From the NCBI RefSeq assembly GCF_034190915.1, contig NW_026947507.1, forward strand, positions 26,960,001-27,024,000: DNA of 64,000 nt, in the 5' to 3' direction. Each line of letters opens with the position of its first letter. Position 1 is the stretch's first letter. The stretch is from Cavia porcellus (taxonomy: Eukaryota > Chordata > Mammalia > Rodentia > Caviidae). The translations under genes and the position numbers were made by a program. Positions 34,421 to 46,132 of the stretch are shown here, piece by piece. The notes under the pieces are model-generated. The model was not told where the DNA came from, searched no databases, and was given only the letters and a program-made list of their open reading frames with translations.

Positions 34421-36924
34421 CATAAACATAAAATGTAACATCATTTAACCAGTGTTAACCAATATTGTCAAGAAAAAAATAAACATTACACAGCTTGAAA
34501 TATTTATAAAAATATAAATATGGACATGTTTAGAAAAAGTTTATTTTCATGTGAAAGAAAAAACTGTATGTCTTTACTAAGCACTCTAGAAAAAAACACT
34601 CAAGTTGGCAGATAGAATATGTTAGTGACAGAAAGACCATATTTTTGAAATTGACTCTTAAATTTATATTTATATTAAAATGCTGTATTAAAATGTTTAA
34701 GAACCATAAAAAATCACTCTGAAATACCTCTGGAAAGATAAATAAACAAAAACTTCTATGAAAATTTAAAAATTAAGCATAGTTGAGAAGATTGTGAATA
34801 ATCTCAACAACAAAAGCAAAAAATCAAAAGATTGTAACAATTTAATAAATGTGATGACTATAATGAAAACTGTAGAAGTAATTGAAGTTTCTGTATTTTA
34901 TATGTTCATTTTAGAATGTAGCTAACAGCCTTCTCTACAATGGTTTTAATTCTTTTGAGTCTGTGACTAGGTGACCCCAAGATGCCCCATCCTCTCTTTC
35001 CTCTTCAGAGTTCCTTGCTTTACTCTAAGAAGCCAATGATTCCAGTCTTTGGAGCTGATTTCACGGCTTCCTTCACCACTATAAGCTTCCAGACCATTTC
35101 TCTCATCTCCATCACACACCTTGGTTTTGTCAAAGGCACAGCCACCCAAGTAAATGCCTGTTACCCGCCCTTATTCACTCGCTATTTCAGGATCAGCTCA
35201 TAACTTCCCTAGGATCCTAGGATAGGTTTAATTTCCAAAATGATGATTTGCTTAGTATTCTAAACTCTGTTTATTCTTCTGTATGCATTAAACATCTCCT
35301 CTTGTCAAAAGAAAATAACACCAGATGCAATTAACCTTCATTCAAACTGTAGACATAGGGATCTAGAGGGGAAAGAGATTGAACTCAATATCCCTGAAAC
35401 AGAAAGCGGGAGTTATTAAACACAAGTTCAGCTGGCAGGAAAGCAGTGAGCAGTAGGCTGATGGTGGGTCTCGGAGAAGATAATGAGGTAGCCTGTGACT
35501 GCTGATCAGCGCTTACCAAAGCTGGACTCCCCCTCTCAGACAGAGGCACAGAGAAGTGACTCTGCCTTCCTTGATACTAACATTCCAAAGGAAAGGCCTG
35601 AGAACAATTCTGAGTTGTAAATCTGGTAGGAAGGTGAGAAAAAATGTACAGGTCTAAAATGTACAGAATTTTCAATGGCAAGTTTTCTATAAATCATTAC
35701 CCTTAGAGGGGACAGGTCAAAGGACATGGTTAGGCAAAAAAAATTCATCTCATTTTAGTCAAGCTGAGTGAAAAGTTAAGATCTTCTTAGTCACTCCACT
35801 ATAACCATAATTATGTGAAATGCATCTAAACTTGCTGTGCATTAAGATGAGCTGTTAGGTTAGTGTGACAATATGATATGAGATGCGACAAAACTTGGTG
35901 CTGTGAAGTAGAGGATGCCCAGCCGGACAGCAGAGCCTATGTTATGAGCAAAAGGACTGCCCTCCATGCAAAGCAGGATAGGCTCACACTGTCCCGTGGA
36001 AGTTTCCAGACACAGTATATTCATGATTTCCTTCTTTATTAAGCCGCCTTCGTCTGGAAATTCTAACAACAACGCCCCTGTTTTCAAACTGTGTATTCAT
36101 AGTAAGTCATACCTCTCTTGACTGTGCAGTGTGAAAAACATGGTGTCCACTTACCACCCGTAAATGAAAATTACCGCTGCCCTTTTTGGTATGGTAGGAT
36201 AGACATTTAAGTAAAGGATCTGTTTCCTTACTTTCTTGTGTTAATATTAAATCTTTAGGAATGTCACCAACTAGTGTAGGTTGTTGCTTCAGTGATAACA
36301 GAAGTTAAAACCAGGCAACAGCATGCGTTTACAGAAAAAGGATTTGACAGGAGAGTATGAGAACACAGAGAGGGACTTGAGCTTGAGAAGAAAATCTGAA
36401 GGGGACACAACTCTAACCAAGTAGATCAGGCTGGTGTCCTAACAACAAAGGACAGAAGCCAGTATTTATGGAGTTGCTGGCATGGGCTAAAATCTGGTTG
36501 ATCGTTTACTTGGTTCTGATTTTGCAGCTCTGGAGAAGCCCTTATGGCTTGAGGAGTTAATTGTCTTTATGAGATGATTGTGTGTGAGAGACTGTTCTGG
36601 TTTTGCAGAGGCTCTATTGATACCCAGGGTGACTGCAGATTCAGAGAATGATGAGAAACTCTTAGGTGTCCATTTTAGTTAACTAAATTTGATAGGAGCG
36701 TATTATTGCAAATCTTTTATCTTGATGTCCTCAGTCTCAGTGGAACATGAGATAGGTTATATAATATAAATTTAGGTCAAATAAACTTATATTATCAGTT
36801 TTTAGACAGCTATTATTTAAATGTTAAATATGCCTATAGGCAGAGCCCAGAAAGAATCTGACCCAAAGGTTGAAAGTGACAATAGAGACATATATTATAA
36901 TGAAGGCAGAGCTGCCCAGAGTAT
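34421..36924 (+). other. ANXA10 intron 2: nothing firmly recognised
   Basis: Mixed sequence. 34960-35210 is GC-richer and open on both strands for 60-73 codons, but I recognise no protein family there. 36290-36700 may contain an old ERVL-type LTR but the resemblance is weak. Confidence 0.4.
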
Positions 36925-37215
36925 TCAGTCAGCTTTCCTGCTGCTGAGAGCAAATACTTGACCCACAGCTCAAAGCAGGAAATGGTCATGTGATTTCAGA
37001 GAGTTCATTCCATGATCAGCTGGTTCCCAGGATGTGACAGCATAAAATTGTTCAGTACATGGTGGTCAGAAAAAAGAACAGGGGGAAATGACAGAGAGGA
37101 AGGAATGAGATATACTTCCCAAGGACATCCTCCATCCTCCATGCAGAGGAAACACAAAAGTGTGAACCAGCAATCCCCTACACAGCTCGTAAGCTAATCA
37201 AGTTGACAACTGTGC
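36925..37215 (-). mobile_element. MaLR-type LTR, minus strand
   Basis: It reads in order TCAGTCAGCTTTCCTGCTGC, CAAATACTTGACCCACAGC, TCATTCCATGATCAGCTGG, TACATGGTGGTCAGAAAAAA and GAGGAAGGAATGAGATATAC. These are the landmarks of a reversed MaLR LTR, shared with the copies at 46787, 49118 and 61040. Confidence 0.7.
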
Positions 37216-37820
37216 TTGTATGTTACAGTAAGATTTATCCTATGTTTAGTTAGCAACTACGTACCTAAAGGGTCAAACAGTTCCTGTTTTTTAATTCTCC
37301 ATATACTTTTCAAGAAAGCAAAAATCATGATTTTGATGAGTAACATGTTAAGGGCTCAGCAGTTAGTCTGAGCTTTCTCTCTGTCATGATCTCCAGCAGC
37401 CTTATTTTTTCATCTAGTTTATCCTCTGACATGCTGTGGTAACGGCATCCTGGCTTTAACGATGCACCTGGTTTCTGCGGTCATGTGGTTATTCAGGTTA
37501 GGAGTTAGGGAAGAATACACACTCTATTTCTAGTCAGTACCAGGTCCTGAAGTAAGGCCCAGAACTATAGCTGCCCTTTGTCCTCATGGTCGCCTCTGAC
37601 TATCTCGTAAGAGAGACAATTTACAGTAATAATAGTAAAATGAGAGACAGGAAAAATCCAGGCTTCATCAAGCACTGCTATGTGATTTGCAATTTTAGTT
37701 GAAATTCCTCTCTGCCCCTATCAAGGATAATGCTTGCACACTGATTTTCATCCTTAAATAATGGATTCTCTCTAACTACAGAGTAGTAACGTTAATAATC
37801 TTCAAACATTATTCTTTCAG

Positions 37821-37915
37821 ACTGTGACAAAAACGTGCTGATCGACATTCTAACACAGCGCAGCAATGCACAGAGACTGATGATTGCAGAGGCATACCAG
37901 GACATGTATGGCCGG
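37821..37915 (+). CDS. ANXA10: ANXA10 coding exon 3
   Basis: 95 nt, a size typical for this annexin exon. The acceptor is TTATTCTTTCAG and the donor GTAAGG. After completing the split Asp codon it encodes CDKNVLIDILTQ and RSNAQRLMIAEAYQDMYGR. The LTQRSNAQR and IAEAY...YGR pattern is the highly conserved core of annexin repeat I helices. It ends in phase 0. The next expected exon was not found in the window. Confidence 0.97.
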
Positions 37916-39329
37916 GTAAGGACTTTGCATCTTGTCCTGTTTTAAGGACAAACTTCTGAGCACTACCAGTACTCCTAGGGAACTGGAACCGTACATTTGT
38001 CAGTTTTTCAGATCACAAAGATTTCAGGACTCACTGTATATTGGAAATAGTCCATGGCTTCTTCCACATTTCAAAGATCAAAAAAATATATATCGTGTGT
38101 GTATCAGGTACATTCATAATTATAGTGACCAGCATTCCATTCCCAAATCATACAGCCTCTCAAAAAGAAAATTTTGATAACCTTTCACTGCTAGTTGGTC
38201 CAATTAGGCTTACGTGTTGGAATGGAAACACCTGTGTGCTGAACTTTAGGGACAGCATAGAAAGGACTAATGACAACCAGGTCAAAAAGTGGCATTTGTT
38301 CCTGGAATTCTCTCCAGGTCCTCACCCAACTCTTCACCAAAGTGAATTTTTCACTAGTGTTTCTTCTCCACAGCAGGCAGTTACAGACACCATTAAAAAA
38401 GAATGGCAGTTTAAAAATAGCTGAGGGCAATAAAACTATCCACAGTGCTTTAAAGTAATCACATTCTAATTCCAAAGCAAGTACCATTAAAGATTCCTGG
38501 CTTTGTTATGTATTTAAACCACAATTCAAAGCAAAAACTCTTCAGGCTTAAATAGCAATTATTTTGTCAACTGAGTATTATCGCTGAAGCACTACCATAA
38601 AACTTCCTTTATAGAGTTTGCTCATATATTTTCTCCACCTCAAAGCCTTGGTCTTTGAACAACTGTAATACATGAGATAAAATGTAGTCTTGTTTTTTAG
38701 AATGAATTTTTTTAAAAGCCACTACTAGTGATGATCATAGTTGAATTGTGCTCAAGGAGATCAGTTTAAATCATTTTTCCCTATAAAATTGTTATTTTAG
38801 CTTACATTTCCAGGATTTCAACGTTAGTTTTCTTGAAAAAGAGAATTAAAAATTGTAATAAAGGATGAATCCTTCATTCTCTATTATGGTTTTAATATGC
38901 ACAGCATTAAGGAAGATTTTTTTCTGTAACGTTAACTCAAAGGTTTATATACATCTTTGCTATTTTATATCTTGTTAATTTAGGCTAAAGCATTACTTTA
39001 TCAAGCTCTATTAAACTAAGCGAAAGCAGATTTAAAATAATTAGGAAACAACATACTTGCACTCAAGGGATTTAAAATCCATTAGAGAACTTGTTCTGGA
39101 ATGAAGCACTTGTTACTGTACACTTAAGGTCTCAGAGTTTGTTAAGCCCTCACAGTTACTGAATAATCCACCTGTGCAAGAGAAGCTTTAGCTGCTCACT
39201 GCATTGCACAGGCTGGAACACATGAAGCCACACTTTCCTTGTTCCTCTGAAAGACTCTTGGTATTCAATCAGTTATTAAATGTTAATGGTTATCTCCCCT
39301 CACTTTTCTTTCTTCTTCTTTACTTAGCC
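37916..39329 (+). other. ANXA10 intron 3, first part: nothing recognised
   Basis: AT-rich to mixed intronic sequence. The overlapping frames at 37932-38487, on both strands, show no domain and no homology I can name. Confidence 0.45.
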
Positions 39330-39720
39330 AGAATTGATTCAGATCTCCATTCTTTCAGGCTAATACTGTAACTCCTCACTGGCCAGGCTTCCACCAGTCC
39401 CTGCCCACTCCAGTTCACTGTGCAATTTGAAACCAGCACAACTCAAATTCTAAATTTGACAGTGTTACTTTGCCATGCTAATACTTGAGAGTTTATCCCC
39501 TTCCTCCCCCAAAGACATCCGTATGTGCATGGGACAAATCCAAATGCCTTCCGGGGGCAGGTAGGCTTCCTGCCCTCATCCCTGTATTGCATCTTTATCC
39601 CAGTCTTTCCTCCTCACACACTTCAGCCACAGCCCAGTGGAAGTACTTTTGGTTCTCCAAATTAACTCACTTCCTCCCTTTGGTCACATTGTGCCATCCA
39701 TGCTCGGTGGCTTGGCTTTC
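39330..39720. mobile_element. Possible L2-like ancient repeat
   Basis: Clauses such as TAACTCCTCACTGGCCAGGC, CCCTGCCCACTCCAGTTCAC and CTTCAGCCACAGCCCAG resemble a common ancient LINE (L2-type) fragment in diverged form. The call is by eye only, so strand is left open. Confidence 0.45.
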
Positions 39721-40621
39721 CATTTCTCAGGATGTATAGCCATCATCCCCCCAGAGGATGGACACCACACAGGCTCCACCATCCTTGTCACATGGGGCAT
39801 GTGTGTGCTGTTAATGCACACTTTCTGCATCTTCCTGACGGTATCTCATGGCACACCCTTGAGCTTCTTTGAATTTGTTTCCCATTATCACAGTCTAAGA
39901 CTGATCCATCCCAAAACAAAAAATATGAAGCTTGAGAGTCATAGGCTTCTGCAGATCAAACATTCGATATCTACAAGATTCAAGAGCAAGTCAATAGCTG
40001 TTTTTCAGAAATAATACACCTGGAAGTTATATCACGAAATAAGTTTTAATAAACAAGCCATAACTTCAAGAGGCTGTTTCCCTTGCCAGTTTCCAATTAA
40101 CAAGCTATCTGTCAGAGAAACTTGTAGCTAAAACTGATAACTATGATTATAGGGCCACTTCCTTACCTATGCCACTTTTCCAATGAAGAGCATTGCCTCT
40201 GGTAGTTACAAGCATTCACAGAAGCAGCAGATAAAACCAAGTAAATTCAACAGTAAACGCTACAATAATAGTACAGTACGGTCAATGAGGCAAAAGCCTG
40301 CAAGCAAAAAATCCTGCATCTCTAATTCAAAACTGGCCCAAACTCATCATGTGAACTTGGGTGTACTTCCACCAATGGGCCCAGATAGAATATTGACTTC
40401 AGCACCTGAATCCAATGAATGTATAAAAATTTGAAGCCATTGGCTCCGCTAGGTAATACACCCTGTTCAGAAAAGTATGCATGTCCTTGAGGGTACAATG
40501 AAGAACAGGAATAGGAGGACCTTGGATCTTGATTATGCAAAGCAGTTACAGAATTTAGGATCAAATTCTGAAATCAGAAAACAGAATTTGGGATCAAAGG
40601 AAGAGAAAGATCAAGAGACGT
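39721..40621 (+). other. ANXA10 intron 3: nothing recognised
   Basis: Mixed composition. Frames of 80-125 codons on both strands have no recognisable domain. Confidence 0.4.
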
Positions 40622-40639
40622 GAGAGAGAGAGAGAGAGA
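40622..40639. repeat. (GA)n tract
   Basis: A short pure GA dinucleotide run. Confidence 0.95.
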
Positions 40640-40771
40640 AGGTCTGCATTAATACCAAGACATATTGTTACCTGCATGAAAACGATGCACACCTTAATCA
40701 AAAGAAGTTCTATTATTTTTGGCCAACACACAGTCCTATCTCAGGTGGAAAGTTCGTCATTACAATACTAG

Positions 40772-41160
40772 ATGTCTCAAAATCTAGATGTCTAAAAATC
40801 TACACCAGCAGGATGAAAGATCTGTGCCAGCAGGCTGAGGGATCTGCACTGGAACCAGGAAGCAATGCTCAAGGTAAGAACCAGAACTCCCCTGAAAAAA
40901 AAAAAAAAAGCAGAAGCCATTCTCAGCAACAGCGAGGATCCGAGTTCCTCCAGTGATGAGAACAGCTGAATTCATATCAGTAAAAACAGAGTGACAGGCT
41001 TCTCCAGGAGAATCAACAGCACACCATCTTCCCTTCCACTTCTCCTTTGTATGCTGTTGGCAGCAATCCTCAGGTGGGTCTTGCACACCCAGCACCACAC
41101 TGATTCAGGTCAGCTGGGTGTCACAGGTGACCACCAGTTGTCAATCTACCACACATGACA
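40772..41160 (-). mobile_element. Lineage-type LTR-like repeat (copy 2)
   Basis: Related over its whole length to 26590-27452. The right boundary is sharp: ...CTACCACACATGACA ends at 41160, so the element read on the - strand begins TGTCATGTGTGG, as expected of an LTR. It carries only one copy of the block that is duplicated in copy 1, and an internal A15 run at about 40895-40909. The left end is truncated or diverged (a CTAGATGTCT pair flanks it). Confidence 0.6.
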
Positions 41161-42212
41161 ATTTTCTAATGAGTTGCTCTTTAAAATGGACTTAATGGTT
41201 TTAACATACTTGAAAGACTGAATGAAAGGCCTAATTTGTCTCATGGGACTTACAGTAGGAGAGAATATAAAAAGTGGCAGAGAAATATGCATTCACACTC
41301 TGCTCTGGGAAATTTTTGGTCATTTTAAAAGATGTAGTAGTTCCACTTTCAGCTGCTTATTAAGGTAAATATTGCATTTCAATTTTAGAATTTTTTGATT
41401 TGTAGAATTTTATTTGTTTCCCTTACAATTCTCTTATATTTCGTACCACAGTTTCTAATCTTTATTGTCTCAGATCTGTGTGTATTAATTCTGCTGCTTG
41501 CAGAGTCCATTACCATTCTGTGAATTTTTTTTCTAAGTGTATGTCATAATATTTTTACTGTGAAACTTTTTAAATGCAACATTTTTAGAAATAATCTTTT
41601 CTTTCCTAAGTCAGAGAATTTTAGAAGATTAGCTTAGCATTTGCTTCCCTCTGTTTTCCCAGGAAAGTCAAGATCAACTTGCAGGATGAGTTCTCTGCCC
41701 GAAGGTCTCAATTCATACATTCAGAATAACTTTGATCTTCAAGCCCAAGATTTTATGGATGTGTTGTTTTAGATTATCAGGGAAAAAGTCTACTCAAAAC
41801 CCAGGCAACGAGAAGTGAGTCATCACCTCACCTTCCAGTGATGAATGAAATTTTCCTATCTCTCACTTTTACTGAAAATAATAATACAATAATAAGAGAA
41901 AAATTAGTTGAGGATACTAACCTCTTATGTGAAACTTTGGGCTTAACTTCCTGTGTTATGCTATTTCAATATATATTTTCCAATCCTCATGCAATGCCCT
42001 AATTGGGCATTAAAACTCGGAACAATTAGTTTGCAAACCTGTGCTTCACTTTTCCCAGTCACCTACAAGATCATCCCCAAAGTCAGCTCAGTTCTGATTT
42101 TCGTTTGTCTCTTAGTTCTTTACACTCAAAGATTCCTTGCACTTCTGAGATGATGTACTTCTAAAAGATTTTTTTTCCTTTTGTTTGGAGAGGGAAGGCT
42201 TTTGTGTTTCAG
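41161..42212 (+). other. ANXA10 intron 3: nothing recognised
   Basis: No named repeat or gene. 41660-41770 is open for a short stretch but has no recognisable domain. Confidence 0.45.
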
Positions 42213-42545
42213 TTAGCATTCTATAGCTATAATGCACCTGAGATATTCAACCTATAAAAAGAGCAAGCTTATTTTTCCTCCCATTTTTTGGAAGACTGAT
42301 TTGCCTTGTTGCTTTTGGATCTAGAATAAGGAAATATATCCTGGTGGAGTATGTGGCTTGGTGGAGAAAAAATACTCACTTCATGGCTCACAAAGAAAAA
42401 GAAGCCATGTCTCACTCTGTGCTGTGAACGAACACCCCACTGACTTACAGGTCTCGCACTGGGCGCTTAGCTGTTGCAGGTCCCACTTCAACCCAGTAGC
42501 ATCAACCTGGATATCAAGCACTTAACCTGCCAGATTGCGGGAGAC
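42213..42545 (-). mobile_element. MaLR-type LTR, minus strand
   Basis: Left end TCAGTTAGCATTCTATAGC, then AATGCACCTGAGATATTC, an AAAGAGCAAGCTTATTTTTC clause and TTCATGGCTCACAAAGAAAA. It is more diverged than the other copies. Confidence 0.55.
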
Positions 42546-42780
42546 CGTCAAGATCGAAGACAGCAGCTCTGACATACTGTTTCTCTAGAAGACCACAGCA
42601 TAGTCATTATTTTCAGACAAACGAATAAGTCAAACTTTCACTGAGACCTGGATCATTAATTAAACTGTGAAATCACCTATGAGAAGCAGCTATTTGAAGG
42701 AACATTCGCTTACTGTTCTAAAGTAACAAAGCAGCTCTCACAAAAGTTTCTATAATATAACACAAATTGAGCAATATTTA

Positions 42781-42913
42781 CAGAGTAGCTGCTGGGGGAG
42801 ATAGATTAAGACAAATTCTAAGACCTGCTTGTTGTGGATTTGCACCAGAGTAGCTGCTGGGGGAGATAGATTAAGACAAATTCTAAGACCTGCTTGTTGT
42901 GGATTTGCACCAG
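42781..42913. repeat. Identical 65-bp tandem duplication
   Basis: A 65-bp unit beginning CAGAGTAGCTGCTGGGGGAG at 42781 is repeated without a mismatch from 42846 to 42910. The next three bases (CAG) start a third copy. Perfect identity in otherwise diverged intronic DNA points to a recent event or an assembly artefact. Confidence 0.97.
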
Positions 42914-43599
42914 TGAGGGTTTCAGGAGCAAGTATCATTTTTTATGATAATAGAAAAAGGTAATACGAAATAAAAACCTATGAAACCATTTCGCTGAGCA
43001 TATTTAGGCGAGAAAAATGTTAGTCATCCTCTACTTCTTATCCCTGTTCTCATATAATAGCATAAAGGCAAGAGAAAAAAGGGAAAAAAATGGAACTGTC
43101 ATTTTATTTTTAATTTCAATGAGGAGGTCAGAATAGCTGCAAGCTGGCTAATCTGCCGTTTGTCATCAGCAACATAGAAAGGAACAATGTGAAAAGCAAA
43201 GACTCATTAGCTTAATGTAAGGCCACGCTGTGATTCCAGCAGAGCCCACTGCAGGGTGAGTCTTCAGAACCCAGCAAAGCAAAAGCAGTCAGACTGAGGA
43301 AAGCCACACTCTGAAGGTTGCATAAAAAAAAAGTATTTATATAACTCCAAGTGAGAATCTAAAACTCCTAATTAGGGACTCTATTTGAGTGCTTCCCTTT
43401 GAACTTGCTAAGGTTAGTTATTTAAACATATAATTCAATATTTGTCTTCCCAACTGAAACAATTGTCTTCTCAGTATCCTGAAAATACACTCTGCTTGAG
43501 CATATTTTCTCTTGTTTATCTTTGAATTACCAGGAATGACTATGAACAAATAATTGTTGGATTACGAGTGATCCTGCTCATACATGTGCCTGTTTTGCA
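42914..43599 (+). other. ANXA10 intron 3: nothing recognised
   Basis: No named repeat or gene. Confidence 0.45.
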
Positions 43600-44060
43600 G
43601 ATGTTTCTATTCAGCAGGCACAGTTCTGTGCCATGGACAAAATAGCCATGGGTATAATAGGCTAAAATCTCTACCATGATGGAGCTTATAGTCTTCCTGA
43701 ATGAGAAAGGTCATAAACTGGTAGAATACGTCATGTTGTAAAGCAGTAAGTACCAGGGAATCCAGAGAGAGCCAGGTGAGAAATGCAGTCGGTGTTGAGG
43801 GTGTGGGTATAATTTTAATTAAGGTAAGTAGGGCAGGCTTCACTGAGAAAGCAAGGAGGGCGGCCCATGTGGATACCTCTGGAACAAAGATTTGAGGCAG
43901 AAATAATGACAAGAGCAAAGCCCTTAGACAGGAGCAGAGGTGGTATTCTAAGTTTAAGAAGCTCATTGGAGCAGAAGTGAAGAAAAGAGAAGCAAGGAGA
44001 TTAGTAGGAGAAGCAAGCAGAGAAATAACCAGAGACACACCGCGTGTGTTGTGCACCACT
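43600..44060 (+). mobile_element. Ancient interspersed repeat, family uncertain
   Basis: An ordered series of familiar clauses: CAGGCACAGTTCTGTGCCAT, CATGATGGAGCTTATAGTC, GGCAGGCTTCACTGAGAAAG, CATGTGGATACCTCTGGAAC and GAGCAAAGCCCTTAGACAGG. This order occurs in a widespread ancient mammalian repeat. The 178-codon antisense frame over it has no domain. Confidence 0.6.
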
Positions 44061-45069
44061 GTGATGATACACATTTCTACCGAGTAAAATGCCTGGTGTT
44101 CACTTTCTTCTGGATCAATAAGACACACAAAATTATACTTCACTTAGAATGTGAGGAATGGAGAAGGAACAGAGGAGTCACCGATCTGATTGCTATGCTC
44201 ACAGCGTTACGTTGTCAGAAGTGTTGAGAAAGTACAAGGGGCAACAGAAGAAACACCCCTTTGGAGGCCATGAGAGTAAGATAGGACAGTGATGACGGTG
44301 CCTAGACAGAGCCGTAACAGCAAAAGTGAAAGTTTCTGTATATGCAGTCATGCACTGCTTAAAGACAAGGGTGCACTCTGAGAAATGGATTTTGAGCTGA
44401 TTTTGCTAATGTATGAAAATCATAAAGTGTACGCCCACAGACTCAAGCAGCTGTGATGTCACTAGGCAGTAGGAGTTCTTAAGTTGATCAAATTCTTAAG
44501 ACCATTGCAACATACACTGTCTATCACTGAATGCAACATTGTTATATATGTAGACAATGACTATAAGGATTTACCGACAGCTGGATATACTAAAAACTGG
44601 AAGAAATGCAATAGAAGAGACCAAACTCTGAGGTGGATAAATAAAAAGAGATGGAGAATGAGAAGGGGAGAGAGAGGAAAACAAAATGTTTTGGTCAGGA
44701 GAGGGGAGTCCCCAGAGTTCTGTCGCTGGGATCAGCTTGTTCTTGTATTGAACAAATCCAGATATACTGTACCCATTCCAAACAGAGCTATCGGAAACAA
44801 AGGAAATTAGCCCACAGAGGCATTTAGATCTGTCCGTCCTCAATATGATTCATAGATGGAGGATGCGTGTTACAAATCTTGTGAATCTCTTTAAACTATA
44901 TGTAAAGATTTGGTTCACAGTCAAAATAACATACTAACATAGAGATAAAATATAAAACATCATTGTTGTGTGTTTTTGTGATTTTGAATTTCCTTTTCAA
45001 AAATTGTTGCTTAAATGCATCAAAATTTTACTTTGGAATGATTAGAATGATTCATTCTTTACAGAAAAG
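44061..45069 (+). other. ANXA10 intron 3: nothing recognised
   Basis: No named repeat. The 108-codon and 90-codon frames at 44484-44843 lie on opposite strands of one purine-rich stretch and look like chance. Confidence 0.4.
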
Positions 45070-45957
45070 TAATTTCCATGCAGTAAGTTGTTACCCATTG
45101 CCAGCTTGTGTATTGTGCCTGGCAGTCTCTTTGCATTTTTTTTGTATATTCTGATTTTTACAAAAGATTATCCCTACTCAATAAAGTCATTCAGGCCAAT
45201 CATTGTCAATCTATAGGTGTGAGCCAGCCATCAGTCAGAGAATTTAAAACAGCACGAGTGAAAGCAGCTGTAAGGCCATATTGGGCAACCACTGTCTTTA
45301 ATTCTTTTAAAGCTGCCACTGTGAATGCCGTATGGGTTCTAATGACTTGTGGAGCTAGCGGCATTGTGCCCATGCTGTCTTGCAGCTGTGCGGCACCATC
45401 TTGGGGAGGTACGCTTGTTTCTGTCACCGGAAATGCCATTTCAGGGAGAGGCCCACCCTGTTGTGGCAGAAGTGAGGCAAGTGCCATTTTACATAGAGAG
45501 TTGTGGCGGGCCTCGGGTGGAGGGGCTCAGATGGCGGTGGGCCACCATCTTGGGGCTTTTTTAACATATCATTTGACTCACCGGAGGGGCAAGAAGGTTT
45601 AGATTTGTCTCCTGAAAGTGGAAGCGTGTAAAGCTACTTCACCTTGGGTGATTGTTTTATCAGTTTGAGGGTCTCGGCAGCACTGTGTAAGTAGCTCTGA
45701 GATTAGGTTCCACTATGCAAAGGCTGTAACTGGGACCTTTTCAGGGCCAAAGACCTGATAATAATCCTTTAATGCATTTCCTACTCTTTTCCATTTTTTG
45801 CATCAATAGAGCCCTCTAAAGAGAACCAAGGGCAAACCTTATGAATAAACTGAAAATACTGAAATAATTCTTTTGTTTTAACCCTTACTCCTCTTGTCTT
45901 TAATGACTTGCTAAGGCCTCCCATGAAGAATTCATGTTCGCTCAATGCTTGACCCAT
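45070..45957 (-). pseudogene. gag: Broken gag of a class II (betaretrovirus-like) ERV
   Basis: On the minus strand a matrix-like reading frame starts at the ATG at 45957 (Met-Gly-Gln, the myristoylation-type start of betaretroviral Gag). It runs 58 codons before an in-frame TAG at 45783-45781. A capsid-like frame follows in another register (45487-45206), with the LKELK..VAQYG and LTPID landmarks of a betaretroviral capsid N-terminal domain, and is closed by a TGA at 45208-45206. Weak capsid similarity continues to about 45070 and then stops. No nucleocapsid, pol or env was seen, so the provirus is 3'-truncated. The gene cannot make Gag: it has stops, a frameshift and no C-terminal half. Confidence 0.85.
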
Positions 45958-45986
45958 GTTGAGGAAAGGGGATGGGGTTGCCGTTC

Positions 45987-45995
45987 ACTCACCAT
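45987..45995 (-). promoter_or_regulatory. Splice-donor-like site in ERV leader
   Basis: On the minus strand ATG|GTGAGT (cut after 45993) lies between the primer-binding site and the gag ATG, where betaretroviruses place the major 5' splice donor. Use is unproven. Confidence 0.5.
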
Positions 45996-46112
45996 GACTC
46001 GGGCAGCACGTCGGGTGGTCGTCTGCACAGGCCTCGGTCCTTGATTCAATTTGCTTTCACTTTTAGCTGGTGTTCTCGAATGGCTCCCTCGTTGACTCCC
46101 CCATGCCAGGAG

Positions 46113-46130
46113 CCCCCATGCTGGGTGCCA
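46113..46130 (-). promoter_or_regulatory. ERV primer-binding site, tRNA-Lys-like
   Basis: On the minus strand TGGCACCCAGCATGGGGG begins 2 nt after the LTR. It resembles the tRNA-Lys(1,2)-type primer-binding site used by many betaretroviruses, with a few differences consistent with decay. Its position between the LTR and gag confirms that this is the 5' end of a provirus. Confidence 0.75.
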
Positions 46131-46132
46131 CT

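Noticed and set aside
34960..35210. GC-richer segment open on both strands (60 and 73 codons)
   Set aside because: I looked for a processed pseudogene or exon here but could not match either translation to any family.
37932..38487. Overlapping frames (81, 127 and 98 codons) just after exon 3
   Set aside because: They overlap on opposite strands, start beyond the exon 3 donor and carry no domain; chance frames in intron sequence.
41641..41772. AG-preceded open stretch that could be ANXA10 exon 4
   Set aside because: The translation has no annexin repeat I/II pattern and the segment lacks the expected 114-nt frame with a donor.
43607..44143. 178-codon minus-strand open frame
   Set aside because: It lies antisense across an ancient interspersed repeat, has no recognisable domain, and shows no splice or promoter context.
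44484..44843. 108- and 90-codon frames on opposite strands
   Set aside because: Mutually overlapping frames in purine-rich sequence with no recognisable domain.
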